DNA from: Anaeramoeba ignava
Taxonomy: Eukaryota > Metamonada > Anaeramoebidae
Assembly: GCA_028826165.1 (NCBI GenBank)
Contig: JAPDFW010000060.1
Coordinates: 248,001-312,000 of the forward strand
Direction: 5' to 3'
Length of the DNA: 64,000 nucleotides
Notes under the pieces: model-generated
Database searches by the model: none
The model's input: the letters and a program-made list of their open reading frames with translations, nothing else
Told to the model about the DNA's origin: nothing
Part shown: piece after piece, positions 1-10,900 of the stretch
How the letters are laid out: every line of letters begins with the position of its first letter
How positions within the stretch are numbered: the first letter of the stretch is position 1
Translations under genes and position numbers: made by a program

Positions 1-358
1 AAAAATAATAATAACAAAAAAAAAAAGTATTTTTTTTGCATAAGTGAAAGTAAGAAATTCATTTCAGTTTGCACGTTATGACTTTTAAACAAGACAATCA
101 TTTCAATCAAGATTAATTATGCATTTCTTCTAGCAAATGAAAAAAAAATAATTATTTTGAAGGTTATTAGATTAAAAGTGAAATTTGTGGAAAAATTGAT
201 TGTCTTGGTTAAAAGTCATAAGTTACAAATTGTTTGTTTGTTTCTAAACTTTTCATATCTTTAAAAAATTTAAAATAATAAAAAAATAGGATTTTTCTAA
301 TTTTTTGCTTTTTGTTGATATTTTTTAATTGAAAAAAATAGAAATCAAAAAAGAAAAT
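1..358. other. 5' flank of the first gene, no coding signal
   Basis: AT-rich non-coding stretch upstream of the FG-GAP-like gene. No convincing exon was seen on either strand. It contains the 25-nt inverted repeat annotated separately and poly-T/poly-A runs. The T-rich TTCATTTTT-type element found before most other genes here is not obvious; the nearest similar string is TTTTCATATC near 256. Any upstream gene lies outside the window. Confidence 0.5.
76..221. repeat. Imperfect inverted repeat, 25-nt arms
   Basis: The arm at 76-100 (TTATGACTTTTAAACAAGAC and five more bases) is the reverse complement of the arm at 197-221 with one mismatch in 25. The arms are separated by 96 bp. It could be the terminal repeats of a small non-autonomous element, a palindromic regulatory site or a hairpin-forming remnant. 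No transposase-like reading frame lies between the arms. Confidence 0.7.
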
Positions 359-3325
359 ATGAACAAGTTATTTTTGTTATTGATTTTTATTCAAATAATA
401 CAAATTCATCAAATTTTAACTGTTGAATCTGGAAATGAATATTATTTCTGGTGTTTAAAAGATGTTTTAAATCCTCCTGATTCTTATGTTTACTTTGGAA
501 TTTGCGTTGATCGTTATCAAGAATTTATTGCAATAGGAACATATAATTCCAATCAAATATTCATTTACAAATTAAATGAAACTAATTGGGATTTATATCA
601 AACCTTAAAAGGTGAACAAAGTTCAAGTTTTGGGATAAATTTTGTGTTTTCTGGAAGTTATCTCATTGTTGGCGCTTCTGGTTTTGGTCAAGTATTAATT
701 TATAAATTTAATGGAAGCTTTTGGAATCTACACCAATTTTTTCAAGGAGAAATTGCTTCTCAATTTGGTTCAAGTATTTCAACTTCTGGGAATATTCTTG
801 TTATTGGTTCTCCTAATTCAAATCAAGTTTATATTTATCAATTTAATGAAAGTTATTGGAATATCAATCAAGTTTTACATCCAACTCCTCAATCAGAATT
901 TGGAGCAAGTGTTTCAAATTTCGGAAATATTACTGTGGTAGGTTCACCAGGTTCAGATGAAGTATTGATTTTTTCACTTAATGAAGGTTACTGGAATCTC
1001 AGTCAAATTTTAACTGGAGAACAATATTCAAAATTCGGAATAAATGTTTCTATTACAGATAATTTTATTGGGATTAGTTGTGAAAATAGTACAAATGCAT
1101 ATGTTTATTCATTTGATGGGAATTATTGGAATTTAAATGAAACTTTCAATTCAGATCCTTATGCAATTTATCAAATTAAAATTTCTCAAAATCTTCTTAT
1201 CATTTCATCACGATTTTCTGAACTTGGTGGTTTTTTTGAATATAACGGAACAGATTGGGTGCCTTTCCAACTTTATCGAGAGCCTAATTCATCTTTTTTC
1301 GGGTTAACATTTTCTGTTCATGATGATTCAATCCTTGTTGGTGATTTAGCGACAAATCAAGTTCATATTTTAACATTCAATGGAAGCTATTGGAATTTGA
1401 ATCAATCAATCAATGGAAGCCAAAGAACTGATTTTGGTTGGAATGTCGCAATCTCGGATAATTTTATTGCTGTTGGAGCCGATCAAACATCTGAAGTTTT
1501 TACTTATGGATATAATGGGAGTGACTGGATAATAAACCAAACTTTACAAAATGAGCCTGAGTCATATATGGGATCTCGAAATGTGTTTCTGAATGATACT
1601 CTTGTTATTGGGAATTCGGGAAATTCTAATCAAGTTTTCATCTATCAATTCAATGGAACATATTGGGATCTTTATCAAATTTTATATGAACCAAATATTT
1701 CAAGTTATGGAAATAGTGTTTCAATATCTCAAGGTTTCATTTTTGTGGGAGCCTCTACTGAGAGTAAAGTGTTTATTTATGAATTTAATGGAACATATTG
1801 GGAAATGATTGATTGTTTGGCTCAAAATGGCAATTTTGGTAAATATATCGAGGCATTAGAAGATTACGTTGCTGTTGGAAACCCAGACAATAACAGCATT
1901 TATGTTGAGAAATATAATGGAAGTGATTGGATCGAATATCAAATTTTAAGTCCTGGAAATGGAGCAGGATTTGGGAATAGTATAACCATTTCAACTGATT
2001 TTATTGTTAGTTCGAATTCTCAAGGAATCGTTTATATTTATCAATCAAATGGGAGTTATTGGAACTTCTTTCAATTAATTAATAAAACTTCAATCTCTTA
2101 TTTTGGTTCAAGTCTTTCAATTTCAGGAAATGTTCTTGTTATTAATGCTTTTAGCGAGTCAATCGTATTCATTTATTCATTCAATCAAACTTATTGGAAT
2201 TTTAATGATACATTAAGTGGATCAGCCCTTACAGGAGCGTATGGATACAGTGTTTCAACTTATGATAATTTTATTGTTGTTGGAAATCCAATTTTTAGTC
2301 AAGCTTTTGTTTATGAATTAGGATTTCTTTCGCAAGTTAATCTTTTAAATTGCTCAGGTTTATTTTCAGGATTTGTATGTTATTGGGAAAAAGTTAATTA
2401 TCCAACAACTCTTAAATATCAAATTAATTATGATTCCAATTGGATAAATATCGAGATCGAACAAATTGAAGAAACAGAAAATGTTTTCTATAGCATTTTC
2501 GATTATTCTAGTGATTCAAATATCATCGGAAATCAAAATTATTCAGTTCAAATAAAAGCTTGCGATCTGTTTTTTGATTCATGTGGAGAACCTTCTTTTT
2601 TAGCTAATGTAACTACAAAAATAGGATCTGTCACGAATCTTAATTCCTATTTAAGCCAAAACTCAAGTTTTCTTTTCATTCATTGGGATTTTCCAAATGT
2701 TGAAATAATTGGAGGAATTCCAAATCTTGATCATTTCGTCATCTCATATCACAATCAACTTAATAGCACACCAACAAATATTTCAATTAACAAAGTTACA
2801 ACTTATTTTTTTTTTCAAGACTTAGATTGTGGATGCAGTTATTCATTTTCTATCTGGGCATGCTCAACACCATTATGTGAAGGAAATGATAAAGGGGAAT
2901 CAATAGAAACTTTTTCAGTTATTCCATTTGACTCTGTTTCAAATGTTGCTTGTGAAGTGATTCAAAATACTCTTTCCATTGATTGCACATGGGATTCGCC
3001 TTCTAAATGTCCATTAACTCCTAATTATTATAATTTCACTTATTATTCAATTTCTGGAGATGATTCAGGAAGTTTTCAAACTCAATTCAATGAAAAAATA
3101 TTTCCAGTTCAATTTGGAAATCAAAACTATATTATCCAAATATCCGCATGCGATTCAAATAATGTTTGTGGATCTTCTTCAACTAAAAATATTATCCCCC
3201 AAAACATAAATGCAAATAATTCTTCTAGTTCTTCTTTATTCGCAATTTCAGTTATTTTTCTAATTTTCGGGTTTTCTTTTTTATCAGTAGCTTTTTGTCT
3301 AGTTAACAAAAGAGCGCATTGTTGA
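359..3325 (+). CDS. FG-GAP-like repeat surface protein, type I membrane
   Basis: Single-exon gene of 988 residues, started at the ATG at 359 because a signal peptide follows at once (MNKLFLLLIFIQIIQIHQIL). Residues of about 45-660 hold some 13 repeats of about 45 residues, each with an 'FG..VS.SGN.IVVG' strand and a 'VFIY.FNGSYWNLNQ' strand. This pattern is typical of FG-GAP/integrin-alpha-like beta-propellers. About 660-950 carries fibronectin-III-like segments with paired cysteines. A hydrophobic helix (LFAISVIFLIFGFSFLSVAF, about 960-980) and a short basic tail (VNKRAHC) end the protein. It is probably an extracellular adhesion or recognition protein anchored in the plasma membrane. The repeat type and topology are seen; function and ligand are inferred. 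Confidence 0.85.
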   Translation: MNKLFLLLIFIQIIQIHQILTVESGNEYYFWCLKDVLNPPDSYVYFGICVDRYQEFIAIGTYNSNQIFIYKLNETNWDLYQTLKGEQSSSFGINFVFSGSYLIVGASGFGQVLIYKFNGSFWNLHQFFQGEIASQFGSSISTSGNILVIGSPNSNQVYIYQFNESYWNINQVLHPTPQSEFGASVSNFGNITVVGSPGSDEVLIFSLNEGYWNLSQILTGEQYSKFGINVSITDNFIGISCENSTNAYVYSFDGNYWNLNETFNSDPYAIYQIKISQNLLIISSRFSELGGFFEYNGTDWVPFQLYREPNSSFFGLTFSVHDDSILVGDLATNQVHILTFNGSYWNLNQSINGSQRTDFGWNVAISDNFIAVGADQTSEVFTYGYNGSDWIINQTLQNEPESYMGSRNVFLNDTLVIGNSGNSNQVFIYQFNGTYWDLYQILYEPNISSYGNSVSISQGFIFVGASTESKVFIYEFNGTYWEMIDCLAQNGNFGKYIEALEDYVAVGNPDNNSIYVEKYNGSDWIEYQILSPGNGAGFGNSITISTDFIVSSNSQGIVYIYQSNGSYWNFFQLINKTSISYFGSSLSISGNVLVINAFSESIVFIYSFNQTYWNFNDTLSGSALTGAYGYSVSTYDNFIVVGNPIFSQAFVYELGFLSQVNLLNCSGLFSGFVCYWEKVNYPTTLKYQINYDSNWINIEIEQIEETENVFYSIFDYSSDSNIIGNQNYSVQIKACDLFFDSCGEPSFLANVTTKIGSVTNLNSYLSQNSSFLFIHWDFPNVEIIGGIPNLDHFVISYHNQLNSTPTNISINKVTTYFFFQDLDCGCSYSFSIWACSTPLCEGNDKGESIETFSVIPFDSVSNVACEVIQNTLSIDCTWDSPSKCPLTPNYYNFTYYSISGDDSGSFQTQFNEKIFPVQFGNQNYIIQISACDSNNVCGSSSTKNIIPQNINANNSSSSSLFAISVIFLIFGFSFLSVAFCLVNKRAHC

Positions 3326-3416
3326 TTTCCTCTTTTTCATTTCTGCTTAAATTTTTTTTTCCTTTTTTTTTCATTTTTCATTTTTTTTTTGCTCTTTTTT
3401 TTTTTTCAAACAACAA
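3326..3416 (+). promoter_or_regulatory. T-rich upstream region of the BTB gene
   Basis: A 91-bp gap between two genes on the same strand. It is almost pure pyrimidine, with repeated TTTCATTTTT strings (about 3367-3390), followed by CAAACAACAAATG at the start codon. Similar T-rich TTCATTTTT elements lie within about 100 bp of most start codons in this window. It is therefore a plausible core promoter or initiator and 5' leader. That role is inference. Confidence 0.4.
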
Positions 3417-4866
3417 ATGAATAAAGAAAATAAACAAATTAATCCAAAAATTAAAAAATGGAATAAATTCTTAATAAAACACTCAATTAAAAAAATTGCT
3501 TCAATGTTTGAAGATGAAGCAACTTCAGATTTTACAATTTATTGTGGAAAAGATCAAGTTTCCATTTCTTGTCATACATTTATTTTACAAACTCAATCCA
3601 AATATTTTATGCTCAAAATAAGAGAAAATCATTTGAATTCAATTAATTTCATTAATTTTAGTTCTGAAATTGTTAAACCAATTATCAAATTTTTTTATAA
3701 TGCTAAATTTGAATTTGATAGCCAAAGATTTGATGATTATTTTAATTTTGCTGATGAAATCAAATTGAAAGAAATCAAAACCAAAATTGAACTTGAAATG
3801 GAATCAATTTTAAATACTGAAAATGTGCTTCAAATTTATTTTAAAACTCAGAAAATTAATTCAAAAAATCTTTTACAAATTTGTGAGGAATTCATTTCCC
3901 AAAATCTTCAAATTATCGTTTCTAATCCCAATTTCGCAAAAGATTTCAATCAAAATCAAATTACTGATATTATTGGATTAATTTCTTTAAATCAAAATAT
4001 CCAAAACAAATTTCAAATTATCCAAAAAATTCAAGAAAAATATCAAAAAAATTCATTTCAAAATCAAAAAAAAGAAGAAAAAATCAAATACCAACATTTA
4101 CTTCCAACATTATTAACAGAAATCTCACAAAAAAAGTCATTAAATCTAAATCAACTTCAACAAATAAGAAAAAAATCATTAAATCAATTTGAAAATCAAC
4201 TTGAAAATCAATTTCTTTTATTAAATTCAAATATCCAAAATTTTAAAAAGAAATTTTCTGAGATGGAAAACCAAAAACATCTTTTAGAATCGCAAATGAT
4301 AGAACAATATTCACAAAATGAAGAATATGGAAAAAATTTTGAGAAAACCAAAAAGGAACTCACAAAATCATCAAAAAGAGCAAATTTTTTTCTTGAAAAA
4401 ATTAAAGATTCCAATCCAGAAAATGCTCAATGTAATAAAAATATAAATTTTATACTATTTAATTATAAAATTATTCAAAATTCAATTCAATTCAATTCAA
4501 TTCAAACAAAAAGTTAATCATTATCAAACAATTTCAGATGATATTTCTTTATTTCTTCAATGGATGAAAAATTTTCCAAATGATGAAAAAATTCAACAAG
4601 ATTCATGTCTTAATATAAAAAAAATTAGTGAAAGAAACTCAAACAAAAGTAAATAAAATCAATTCAAAAGAAAAGAAAAATCTAATTGTAAAATTTTGAT
4701 TAAATCAAAAAAAAAAAATAATCTAATTAAGAAATTACAATTCAATTCCCTAAATTAAATTTAAATGCAATGGAGATTATTTTTGGAGTTATTAAAAATT
4801 TTCCTCAAAATCAAGAAATAAGAAAGGATTCTTTCACTTTTTTTAGTAATATTGGAAAAGAAATTG
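3417..4866 (+). CDS. BTB/POZ, coiled coil and ARM-type repeats
   Basis: Three phase-consistent exons: 3417-4431, 4538-4648 and 4732-4866. Residues of about 30-130 form a BTB/POZ domain ('SDFTIYCGKDQVSISCHTFIL', then a BACK-like stretch), typical of protein-protein interaction or cullin-adaptor proteins. About 150-335 is Gln/Lys/Glu-rich coiled coil. The next two exons encode ARM-type units ('LFLQWMKNFPNDEKIQQDSC' and 'IIFGVIKNFPQNQEIRKDSF'). These are the same repeat as in the ARM gene at 52.7 kb, also one unit per exon and flanked by phase-1 introns. No stop codon follows: the frame continues through 4951-5009 into BEACH paralogue A, so this may be the N-terminus of one fused gene. If it is a separate gene, its 3' end is missing. 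Confidence 0.7.
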
Positions 4867-4950
4867 GTAAATTTTCAAAACAAAATCAAAAAGAAACAAT
4901 TTTCATTTATCAAAAAAAAAATGAAATTATCAAAGAATTTTTCTTTTTAG

Positions 4951-7900
4951 GTTTTCCAAATTATCAGAAACTTCAAGAATTATGGATCAATATCAAAGAA
5001 ATGAAAGAAGTAAATTTAAACAAAAAAAAAAAAATCAACAAATTTAAAATTAATTTCGATAAAAAATCTTTTCTTTTTTTTTTTCAGATTAATCAAAAAT
5101 TTATTGAATTTTGTTTATTATTCCAAAATTCATTTCAAAATTGGAATCCTTTTCAAACAAAAGCAAATAAAAATAATTTTGAAAAATATTTTGAAAATGA
5201 AGAAATTAATGAAGCAATTTTCAAAAAAGAAGCACATCCAACAAAATTTATTCAATTCTTTTTAAATTCAATAATCTTTTCAATATCTTTTATTAAAGGT
5301 TATTAATATTATTATTTCTTTTCAATAATTTCCATAATTAATTTAAATTACAAATTCAAAATCAAAATCAAAATCAAAATCAAAAAAAATAAATAGAAAT
5401 GTTACAAAATGCAAATCAAAATGAAAATGAAAATCAAAATGCAAATCAAAATGAAAATCAAATCAAAATTCAAAATGAAAACCAAAATCAAAATCAAAAT
5501 CAAAATCAAAATCAAAATCAAAATCAAAATCAAAATCAAAATCAAAATCAAAATGAAAACCAAAATCAAATTGAAAATGAAAATCAAAATCAAAATCAAA
5601 ATCAAAATGAAAATCAAAATCAAAATCAAAATCAAAATGAAAATCAAATTCAAAATCAAAATCAAAATGAAAATCAAAATCAAAATCAAAATCAAAATCA
5701 AAATGAAAATGAAAATGAAAATCAAAATCAAAATCAAAATCAAAATCAAAATGAAAATCAAAATGAAAATCAAAATCAAAATCAAAATCAAAATCAAAAT
5801 CAAAATCAAAATCAAAATCAAAATCAAAATCAAAATCAAAATCAAAATCAAAATCAAAATCAAAATCAAAATCAAAATCAAAATCAAAATCAAAATCAAA
5901 ATCAAAATCAAAATCAAAATTCAAATTCAAAATCAAAATCAAAATCAAAATCAAATTATTCAAGCTCATAAATATTTGATTTCTCTATCAATTATTTCAA
6001 TCATTTCTAAATCAAAATTTAATCGACAAATTTTATTCGAAAATGAAATTTTTAAAATTATTGTAGATTTATTGGAAATTACAAAAAATCTTTTTAAATT
6101 AATGGAAAATTTAAGAGTAAAGAAAAAAAATATTCATTTTTCTTTAATTCCACTTTTATTATTATTAATAATTTATATTTTTTTCTAAAAAAAAAAAAGA
6201 AGAAAAAGAAAACAAATCCTTCACTTTCAATTTATTATTTGATTGAAATTCAATTTATTCTTTTACAAATTAATCAAATTTTAGATGAATTTTTAAAAAG
6301 AAGACAAGTTTTCCCAAATGAAATAATTTTCGAAACATTTAAAAAAACACAAATAATTTCATTATTATTTAGTAAGTAAACTATTTATATTTTTCTTTTT
6401 TTCATTCACAATTAAATATTAAATACTAAAATATTAATTTTTTTCTTTTCTTAAAACAAAATAAAATAAAATAGAATGCTTTAAAATTAATTTAAATCTT
6501 AGAAAGTCATTCATTTTTACAGAAAAACAATTTCAAATTCAATTAAATTTTCTTCAAATTTTTGAAAATTTTTATGAATTGAATTTATTAACAGAAAAAG
6601 AAAATGTTAAATTAATTTTACTTCTTTTAACATTTTTCCAACCACCAAATTTATCTTCATCTCTTCCAAATATTGGATTTCCAAATCAAAATCAAAATCA
6701 AAATCAAAATCAAAATCAAAATCAAAATCAAAATCAAAATCAAAATCAAAATCAAAATCAAAATCAAAATCAAAATCAAAATCAAAATCAATTTGAAATG
6801 AAAGATTTTTTTGAAACTAATTTCTTTATATTTGATCCAAAAATCAAAAAAGAAGAAAATCCTTTCATTTTACAAAATTTCAAATCTTTAAAAGGAAATT
6901 TAAATCATTTTGAATTTGATCTTCGTTCAAATGTTTTTGAAATACTTATTACAATTATTGGAAGGGAAAATATAATTGATCAAATTATCAACAATAACAA
7001 TATTTCTTATTTGAAAGATTTTATCCTTTGGGTTTCTTATGCTTTCAATCCAAAACTATCAAAAAATTGGAAAGAAATAATTCAAGAAGTTGAAGAAAAA
7101 GAGAATATATTAAATTCAAATGATTTGGATAATTTATCAATTTTAGAAAGAAATGATTCACAAGAAATGCAAGATATTAATCCAAAAAAAGTTTCAGAAA
7201 TAAAATTAAATAATTATTATTTCGATATTTTATTTCAGAATCTGAGAAATTTACAGAATATTACTCAATTTGAATCACCAAAAAAGGATATTCAAAAAGA
7301 ATTAGACAAATTTACAAATGAAACCAAAAGAAAAGTCCATCATTTCAAAGAAAGATTGATTTTAATTTATCTCGACTTATTCAAAAATCAACAAAATGAA
7401 AATGATAAAAAAATATCAAAATTATCTTTGATTCCAAATTTACCAAATCAAAAAATTATTCAAATTCAAAAATATATCAAAAATGTTTATCCAGAACTTC
7501 AAATGTATATTTTAATTGAATTCAAGAGAATAATAATTAATGAAAATGAAAATGAAAATCTTCAATTTTTCCAAAAAAATGGAGGATGGAAAATTTGTTT
7601 TTCAGATTTCTTTATAAGAAATAATCTAATTAATTTAAATGTAAACAAAACAAAACAAAACAAAACAAAACAAAACAACAAAATCATTTCCTTTTATTAA
7701 TTTATTTTTTGAAATTATGAAATTATTGTAAATAGATTGAAGAAAATGAAAAGAATAAATTAAATGAAATGAATACAGATTTACAAACATTATTAATCGA
7801 TTTTATATTTAGTGTTCTTTCAAAATATGAAGACGATTTTCACTTTCAAGTTTTATTTAATCAATTTTCCAAAAATCAAAACCTCAAATCAAATTTGATT

Positions 7901-10900
7901 TTTTTAAATCGATTCTTAGAAATGATAATTGAGTTTATCAAAATGAAACCTGAAGTTTTATCAAATAAAATTATTGAAAATGAAGGATTTAAAGGAATTC
8001 AAGAAATTTTATCTGAATTAATTGAAAAAAATGAAAATCAAAATCAACTAATTAATTTATGTTTAGAAATTTTGGATTTATTACTTCAGTATTCAGATAT
8101 TGAAATTATTTTCCAAAATCAAGAAGTTTCTAAATCTTTGGTGAAATTATTTGAAAACAAAATTACCCAAAAAATACCCCTAATTTATATTCCAAAAATT
8201 ATTGAAAAAGCCAAAAAAACAAAAGAAGAAAATGAAAGTCATTTTATTGCGTATTTGATTCAAAAAATTCTAGTTTTATCTAAAGAAATCAATTTGGAAA
8301 ATGAACAAAAACAAAAATCAAATAAAATAGGATTTAATGATGTAAAAAAACTCTTTGTAAAATGTTCAGAATCAATTTCAAAAAATCGGGAATTTATTCA
8401 AAATATAATTTTAGGTACAAATTTATTGTTAATTTTTAAACCATTATTAGATGAAGCAAAACAAGAATCAGCTCATCTTATTTTATCATTTTTGAAAGAA
8501 ATTACGAGAAACAATGAAATAATGATTTATGAATTTCATAAATTAATTACAATACCAGAATTTATTCAATTACTTTATGAAATCGAAAAAAGAAAACCAA
8601 CAAAAAAGATGTTTCAAATTCTTTTAGATTTAATGATTAATAATGGGAAATTTTCAATGGAAAATAATTTTATTATAAGAAATGAAAATATGATAAATAT
8701 TATTTTGGGGCTTTATTCCAAAAATATAAATCAAATTGAAAATGAAAATGAAAATGAAAATCAAATTGAAAATCAAAATCAAAATCAAAATCAAAATCAA
8801 AATCAAATTCAAATTCAAAATCAAATTCAAAATCAAATTCAAAATCAAAATCAAAATCAAAATCAAAATGAAATTGAAAATGAAAATGAAATTGAAATTG
8901 AAAATGAAAATGAAAATCAAAATCAAAATCAAAATCAAAATCAAAATCAAAATCAAAATCAAATTCAAAATCAAAATCAAAATGAAAATGAAAATGAAAA
9001 TGAAAATGAAAATCAAATTCAAAATCAAAATCAAAATCAAAATCAAATTGAAAATCAAAATCAAATTGAAAATGAAATTGAAAATGAAAATCAAAATGAA
9101 ATTCAAAATGAAATTCAAAATCAAAATCAAAATCAAAATCAAAATCAAAATGAAATTGAAAATGAAAATCAAATTCAAAATCAAATTCAAAATCAAAATC
9201 AAAATCAAATTCAAAATCAAAATCAAAATCAAAATCAAAATCAAATTGAAAATGAAATTGAAAATGAAATTGAAAATCAAAATGAAATTGAAATTAATTT
9301 TATTCAAGTTTTACAAATATTTAACAAAATTTGTGAGAAATCAATTTATAATATTTATTGTTGTTGTGAAAAAGGAATACTTTCTTTATTACTTGAATTA
9401 ATTCCAAAAATCAAAAATTTAAATTTCTTCAATCAAATTATTCAATTTATCGGAAAACTTGGATCACATAAAATTTTTGTTTCTGAAATGAAACAATATT
9501 TTTCAGTTTTGAAAGATAAATTAAAAGAAAGAAAAAATCATCATTTTGCAAATTTAATGTTGATTGAATTAAGAAAAATGATCAATCATAAGAAACAAAA
9601 AGAAGTTGAAGAATATTCAAAAAATATAATTAGGGAAGATCCAAAATCAACAAAATTTTCATCAATTGTATCGACTAATTTCCAAGATACTATACATTGT
9701 TCAGGAGGAATTGAATCATTTTTTTATTTGATTCTTGAAATTGATGAATTATTTGAAAAAGAAAAATTTGATGAAAATGGAAATGAAAATGAAAATGAAA
9801 ATGAAAATGAAAATCAAAATGAAAATCAAAATCAAAATCAAATTCAAAATCAAAATCAAAATCAAAATCAAATTGAAAATGAAAATGAAAATCAAAATGA
9901 AAATCAAATTGAAGATGAAGATGAAAATGAAAATCAAAATCAAAATCAAAATCAAAATCAAAATCAAAATCAAAATCAAAATCAAAATCAAATTGAAATT
10001 GAAAATCAAAATCAAAATCAAATTGAAAATGAAAATGAAAATCAAAATCAAAATCAAAATCAAAATAAAAATCAAAATCAAAATCAAAATCAAATTGAAA
10101 ATGAGTTTAATCCAAAATTACTTTTTGAGGAAATATTAAGAATAATTCGAGATATTTTACTAAATGATTTAAATTTTCAAGAAGAAATGATCCAAAAACA
10201 ACAATTCCCAATATTCAGTAATATACTCAAATCAATTCATTCTAAATATTTTTCAAATCAAATATATTACCTTTTTAGAATATTGAAAGAAAAAATCCAA
10301 AATGTACAATTCCAAATACAACTCAAAAAACATTTACTTTTTGATGAAGAAATTTGGAAGAATTTTAGCTTTGAAATCCAAAACAAATTTATTAATGTTA
10401 TTCAAATTTTCTTCCAAAAAGAGTTAATACCGGAAAATGATGAATTCGCATATTTCAGAAAAGAAAAAAAACATACATCGAATATCACCATTTTTGATTT
10501 ATTGATTATATTGCATTATTATGACCAATCTTTAAATAAGATACAGAATTCAAACACATTTGATCAATTTGAAGAAGATCAAAAACAAGTTTATGAATTA
10601 TCGAAAAAAGTGTTTTCAATGGTTGAAATTCTTTTGGATAAAAGACAAACTAGTGCAAAATCTAGATATATTCGATCACTTGTTTCAACATGTTTCATTT
10701 TCAAAACACAATATTTTATTGAAACAACACTTGCGATTATTAAGGAATTTATTTCTAAAAATTACAGACAGAATTGGAAGTATTTATTTTCAGTGAATTT
10801 ATTCAAACCATTTTTTCAATTGATGAAACAAAGTGAAAGCACAAGAATAATTGAATTATGTCTTGAAATTACTCACTTCATTGATATTTCTCTTTATGAA

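Noticed and set aside
5402-5969. Long minus-strand and alternate-frame open frames (poly-Ile-Leu, poly-Asp-Phe, poly-Lys-Ile) over the NQ tract
   Set aside because: A six-base repeat leaves several frames open at once; these are shadows of the Asn-Gln-coding strand. The same applies at 8.65-9.4, 9.74-10.14, 37.58-37.95, 38.3-40.0 and 54.67-55.3 kb.
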